DNA from: Ricinus communis
Taxonomy: Eukaryota; Streptophyta; Magnoliopsida; Malpighiales; Euphorbiaceae
Length of the DNA: 64,000 bases
Direction of reading: 5' to 3'
Assembly: GCF_019578655.1 (NCBI RefSeq)
Contig: NC_063263.1
Span: 17,669,001-17,733,000, forward strand
The notes under the pieces were generated by a model. It did not search any database, had not been told where the DNA came from, and saw nothing but the letters and a program-made list of their open reading frames with translations. Within the stretch, counting starts at the first letter, position 1; every line of letters starts with the position of its first letter. Below are positions 61,325-64,000 of the stretch, one piece after another. The position numbers and the translations under genes are program-made.

Positions 61325-64000
61325 ATGGCGGTGAGTTCTTCTTCTAGAGGAAGCAGAAACGCAGAGTTACTAGTTAATACTGTTCCAAGGAAGTTTAAAG
61401 ACAGAGATAATGATACAACAACAATTCCTTGGGTCGAGCCTATGCCCAAAAGCCAAAAGAGAGTCCCTGTTGTTTACTATCTCTCTAGGAATGGTCAGCT
61501 TGAACACCCTCATTTCATTGAAGTTCCTCTCTCTTCTCCTGATGGTCTCTATCTTAGAGGTATACATATGTATACTCGTACATTCGCTAATCAAAACCTT
61601 CCGTTTAGTTACTTTCTCCTTTCTTTTTATGGTTTCTTTGTGCAACTTTCTTTCTTTTTGGGCTGTCGAGAAAGTTCCTTTTTTTTCTGTTCGTTCTCGG
61701 GGAAAGAGATGGAAATTGGGATTTATGTCTACTTAATTTTGAATTGGTCAAACATTATACCTTTTTGTATTTTTCTCGCATTTTCTTGTAAACCAAACGG
61801 AGCATTGTTAGAAAAAATATAATGTCTTGCTCTTTTCGCAGATGTCATCAGTCGCTTAAACGTCCTTCGTGGTAAAGGCATGGCTAGCCTCTACTCCTGG
61901 TCATCGAAACGGTAAATATGATACTACACAACGCCCGTTTTATCTAATTACGTTGTTTTTTTTTCTTATTTAAATCTCATCTTTTTATTTTTTTACTCAC
62001 CAGGAGCTACAGAAACGGCTTCGTTTGGCACGACTTAGCAGAGAATGATTTTATCTATCCAGCACACGGCCATGAGTACGTTCTCAAAGGATCAGAGCTT
62101 CTCGATCCTTCTAACAGACCACTACTTCCCGAACCGACGCCGTCGTCGATGTCTGTTAAACCATTAAAACCGCCGGAGATTCACAAGTCATCGTCCAGTG
62201 AAGAGTCAGATTTTCCAGTGATTACACGGCGAAGAAACCAATCCTGGAGCTCTATTGATCTCAATGAGTATAAAGTTTATAAAACTGAGTCGTTCTCTGA
62301 GTCGACTCGGAAACTCGCTGCTGATGCGTCCACTCAGACTACTGATGACAAGAGGAGGAGGAGAAGGCTAGTGAAGAAAGACGAGGAAATTGAAGAGAAG
62401 AGTCAAGAACCGGAGGTTAATAGAGAAGAAATTGAGATTTCACCTCCACCGTCGGATTCGAGTCCTGAAACTTTAGAGTCTTTGATGAAAGCTGATGGAC
62501 GGTTGATACTAGGCAGTGGTAGTAATGAGGAGAGTCCAAATCCGACGACCGAGAACTATGGAAGGATTAAGGCGTCAACGGTTCTGATGCAATTGATCTC
62601 TTGCGGTTCTATTTCGTTTAGAGATTGTGGGGCCACTGCGGTTAAAGAGCAAGGCTTGTCATTGATTGGACATTATAAAGGCCGGTTGCCACGTGGAGGA
62701 GGGAGTAGGGTAGGGACGTCGAAGGAGTTCTTAAATTTTGGAGGGGTAAGATTGGAAGATAAGGAATACTTTAGTGGTAGCTTGATTGAGACTAAGAAAG
62801 AGGAGGTGCCTGCTTTGAAGAGGTCGAGTTCTTACAATGCAGATAGGTAATTTATTATAATTACATAATTTATTTAATTACAATTATTTAGCGAAATTAG
62901 TGTTTATGATTCTTTAATTTCATTAAGTTTTGATTAATTTTTACCTAATTTAGTACAATGATCTTGCTTTTAAAGCACCTAAGGTAGAAAAATTTGTATT
63001 TGGATAAAACGAAAAATCATACTTTATTGTGGACAATTCTAGCCTTAGTAAGGGTTTGTTTGACACTGGAGTTGAAATTTTTTATTTTATTTTATTTTTT
63101 AAGTTTTAAAAATTATTTTTATAGAAAAAAGAGTAATTAATATTTTTTAAATTTGACAAAAACAGTGTAAACATTAAAAAAAAATTAATATATTAAATTA
63201 AAAAAATTCTAAATCTATTTTTTTAACACCCAACATCTAAAATGGGCTGTTTAATGCTTTGTTAAATAACTGTAGTATGTATTTTGTTGCTATTTACTTG
63301 AGAGTTTGATGTATGACGCAGCAAATGTTTGATTCGAAATACAAATAAAAGGTGCCTCAATCTATGCTTACAAATTGCATCTTTTTTTGGTTCCTTGCGT
63401 TGGGATTCTTTTGTCAGAATACATATGATCCTTTTTGGCTTGAATTGAATGCAAGATTTGTACGGGTTTTTGTACACATGCATCCAGCAGCTAGCCATAG
63501 CTTTTTTTCCACTGATCTCTGTACAGCAGTAGACTAGTAAAAAGCTTCAGAGCTGGCCATACATACCATCCGTAATATGTCTTGTCTTCATTCATCTTTC
63601 CTATATAAACTAGTAATTCATGACTTCCATTCATTAAATTCTGATGAATCCAAATTAATGATGGGGCCTCTCTGTTTCTGCTCTCTGCATTCTGCTCCAT
63701 ACTGGGTTCAGAACTGAGAAATTCTCCCTATATAGGGACCAGTAGATTAAACTATTATTATTTGATTTTATGAAGTTCGAAGCATGTGAGGCGTTTTGAG
63801 TGAGTTTAATTACTGGTCACATGATCTGTAATTTTCATTACTTCCTTTTTGTTTAATGGTTCGAATTAATGAAACAGGAGCTCCCATTTGCATCTGGCGG
63901 AGAAGGAGGTAGAAGGAGCGAGAACCAAGTGCATTCCAAGGAAGCCAAAGGCAATACCAACCAAGAAAGAGACCCACATTATTGAAAGCAATGTTACAAG
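61325..64000 (+). CDS. SOK5: SOSEKI (DUF966) cell-polarity protein, partial at right edge
   Basis: SOSEKI proteins sit at cell corners or edges at the plasma membrane and oligomerise through an N-terminal DIX-like domain to mark polarity and orient cell division. Exons: 61325-61559, 61842-61911, 62004-62846 and 63878 onward, still open at 64000; all introns GT-AG (282, 92 and 1031 bp). About 423 residues are visible. The DIX-like domain (about residues 46-135) carries VVYYLSRNGQLEHPHF, SPDGLYLRDV, LNVLRGKGMASLYSWSSKR, GFVWHDL and YPAHGHEYVLKGSELL. A charged, Ser-rich and probably disordered middle follows. The second conserved block is at about residues 290-310 (ASTVLMQLISCGS and FRDCG), which includes the Cys-containing region linked to membrane association. 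By synteny with the MYB59 neighbour it is most likely the SOK5/SOK4 orthologue; the symbol is inferred from position and similarity as I recall them. The C-terminus lies outside the window. Confidence 0.93.

Overview
The window is nuclear DNA from a flowering plant, very probably a core eudicot. The evidence is spliced genes with GT-AG introns, plant-specific gene families (TIP aquaporin, MYB48/59-type R2R3-MYB, SOSEKI), very AT-rich spacers, and abundant plant transposon types. The species cannot be fixed from the sequence; a Malpighiales-like eudicot is only a guess.

Four protein-coding genes are supported, each rebuilt exon by exon. (1) A tonoplast aquaporin of TIP1 type, closest to TIP1;3, on + at 17031-18099: 3 exons, 252 aa. 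(2) A 3-hydroxyacyl-CoA dehydratase of the PTPLA/HACD family on - at 19441-22228: 9 exons, 217 aa, elongating very-long-chain fatty acids in the ER. (3) An R2R3-MYB of the MYB48/MYB59 group on - at 27802-28856: 3 exons, 244 aa. (4) A SOSEKI (DUF966) polarity protein on + from 61325, running off the right edge at 64000. As I remember the Arabidopsis map, PTPLA, MYB59 and SOK5 are consecutive loci there (At5g59770/780/790), so genes 2-4 look like a conserved microsyntenic block. Here the MYB-to-SOSEKI gap is about 32 kb and full of transposon debris.

The rest is mobile-element and AT-rich spacer DNA. At 4.3-6.1 kb lie two back-to-back long-TIR Mutator-like MITEs. At 6.66-9.22 kb is a non-autonomous LTR retrotransposon whose interior is mostly a 47-bp minisatellite. 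At 10.65-13.71 kb is a 3.06-kb solo LTR with a perfect 5-bp target duplication. At 23.2-24.4 kb is a decayed LINE. At 30.0-31.5 kb is a cluster of hAT-like MITE sequence. Further Mutator-like MITEs with 8/9 or 9/9 matching 9-bp duplications lie at 36.07-36.93, 45.70-46.03 and 48.20-48.76 kb. At 40.4-44.3 kb is a decayed Ty1/copia element, abutting another MITE. A hAT-like MITE lies at 49.5-50.0 kb and a possible Helitron 3' end near 55.48 kb. Microsatellites (AT, CT, GAA) and a 37-38-bp minisatellite near 58.5 kb complete the picture.

The four genes do not form one pathway. They are independent transcription units with their own promoters. No RNA gene, CRISPR or bacterial-type feature was seen.
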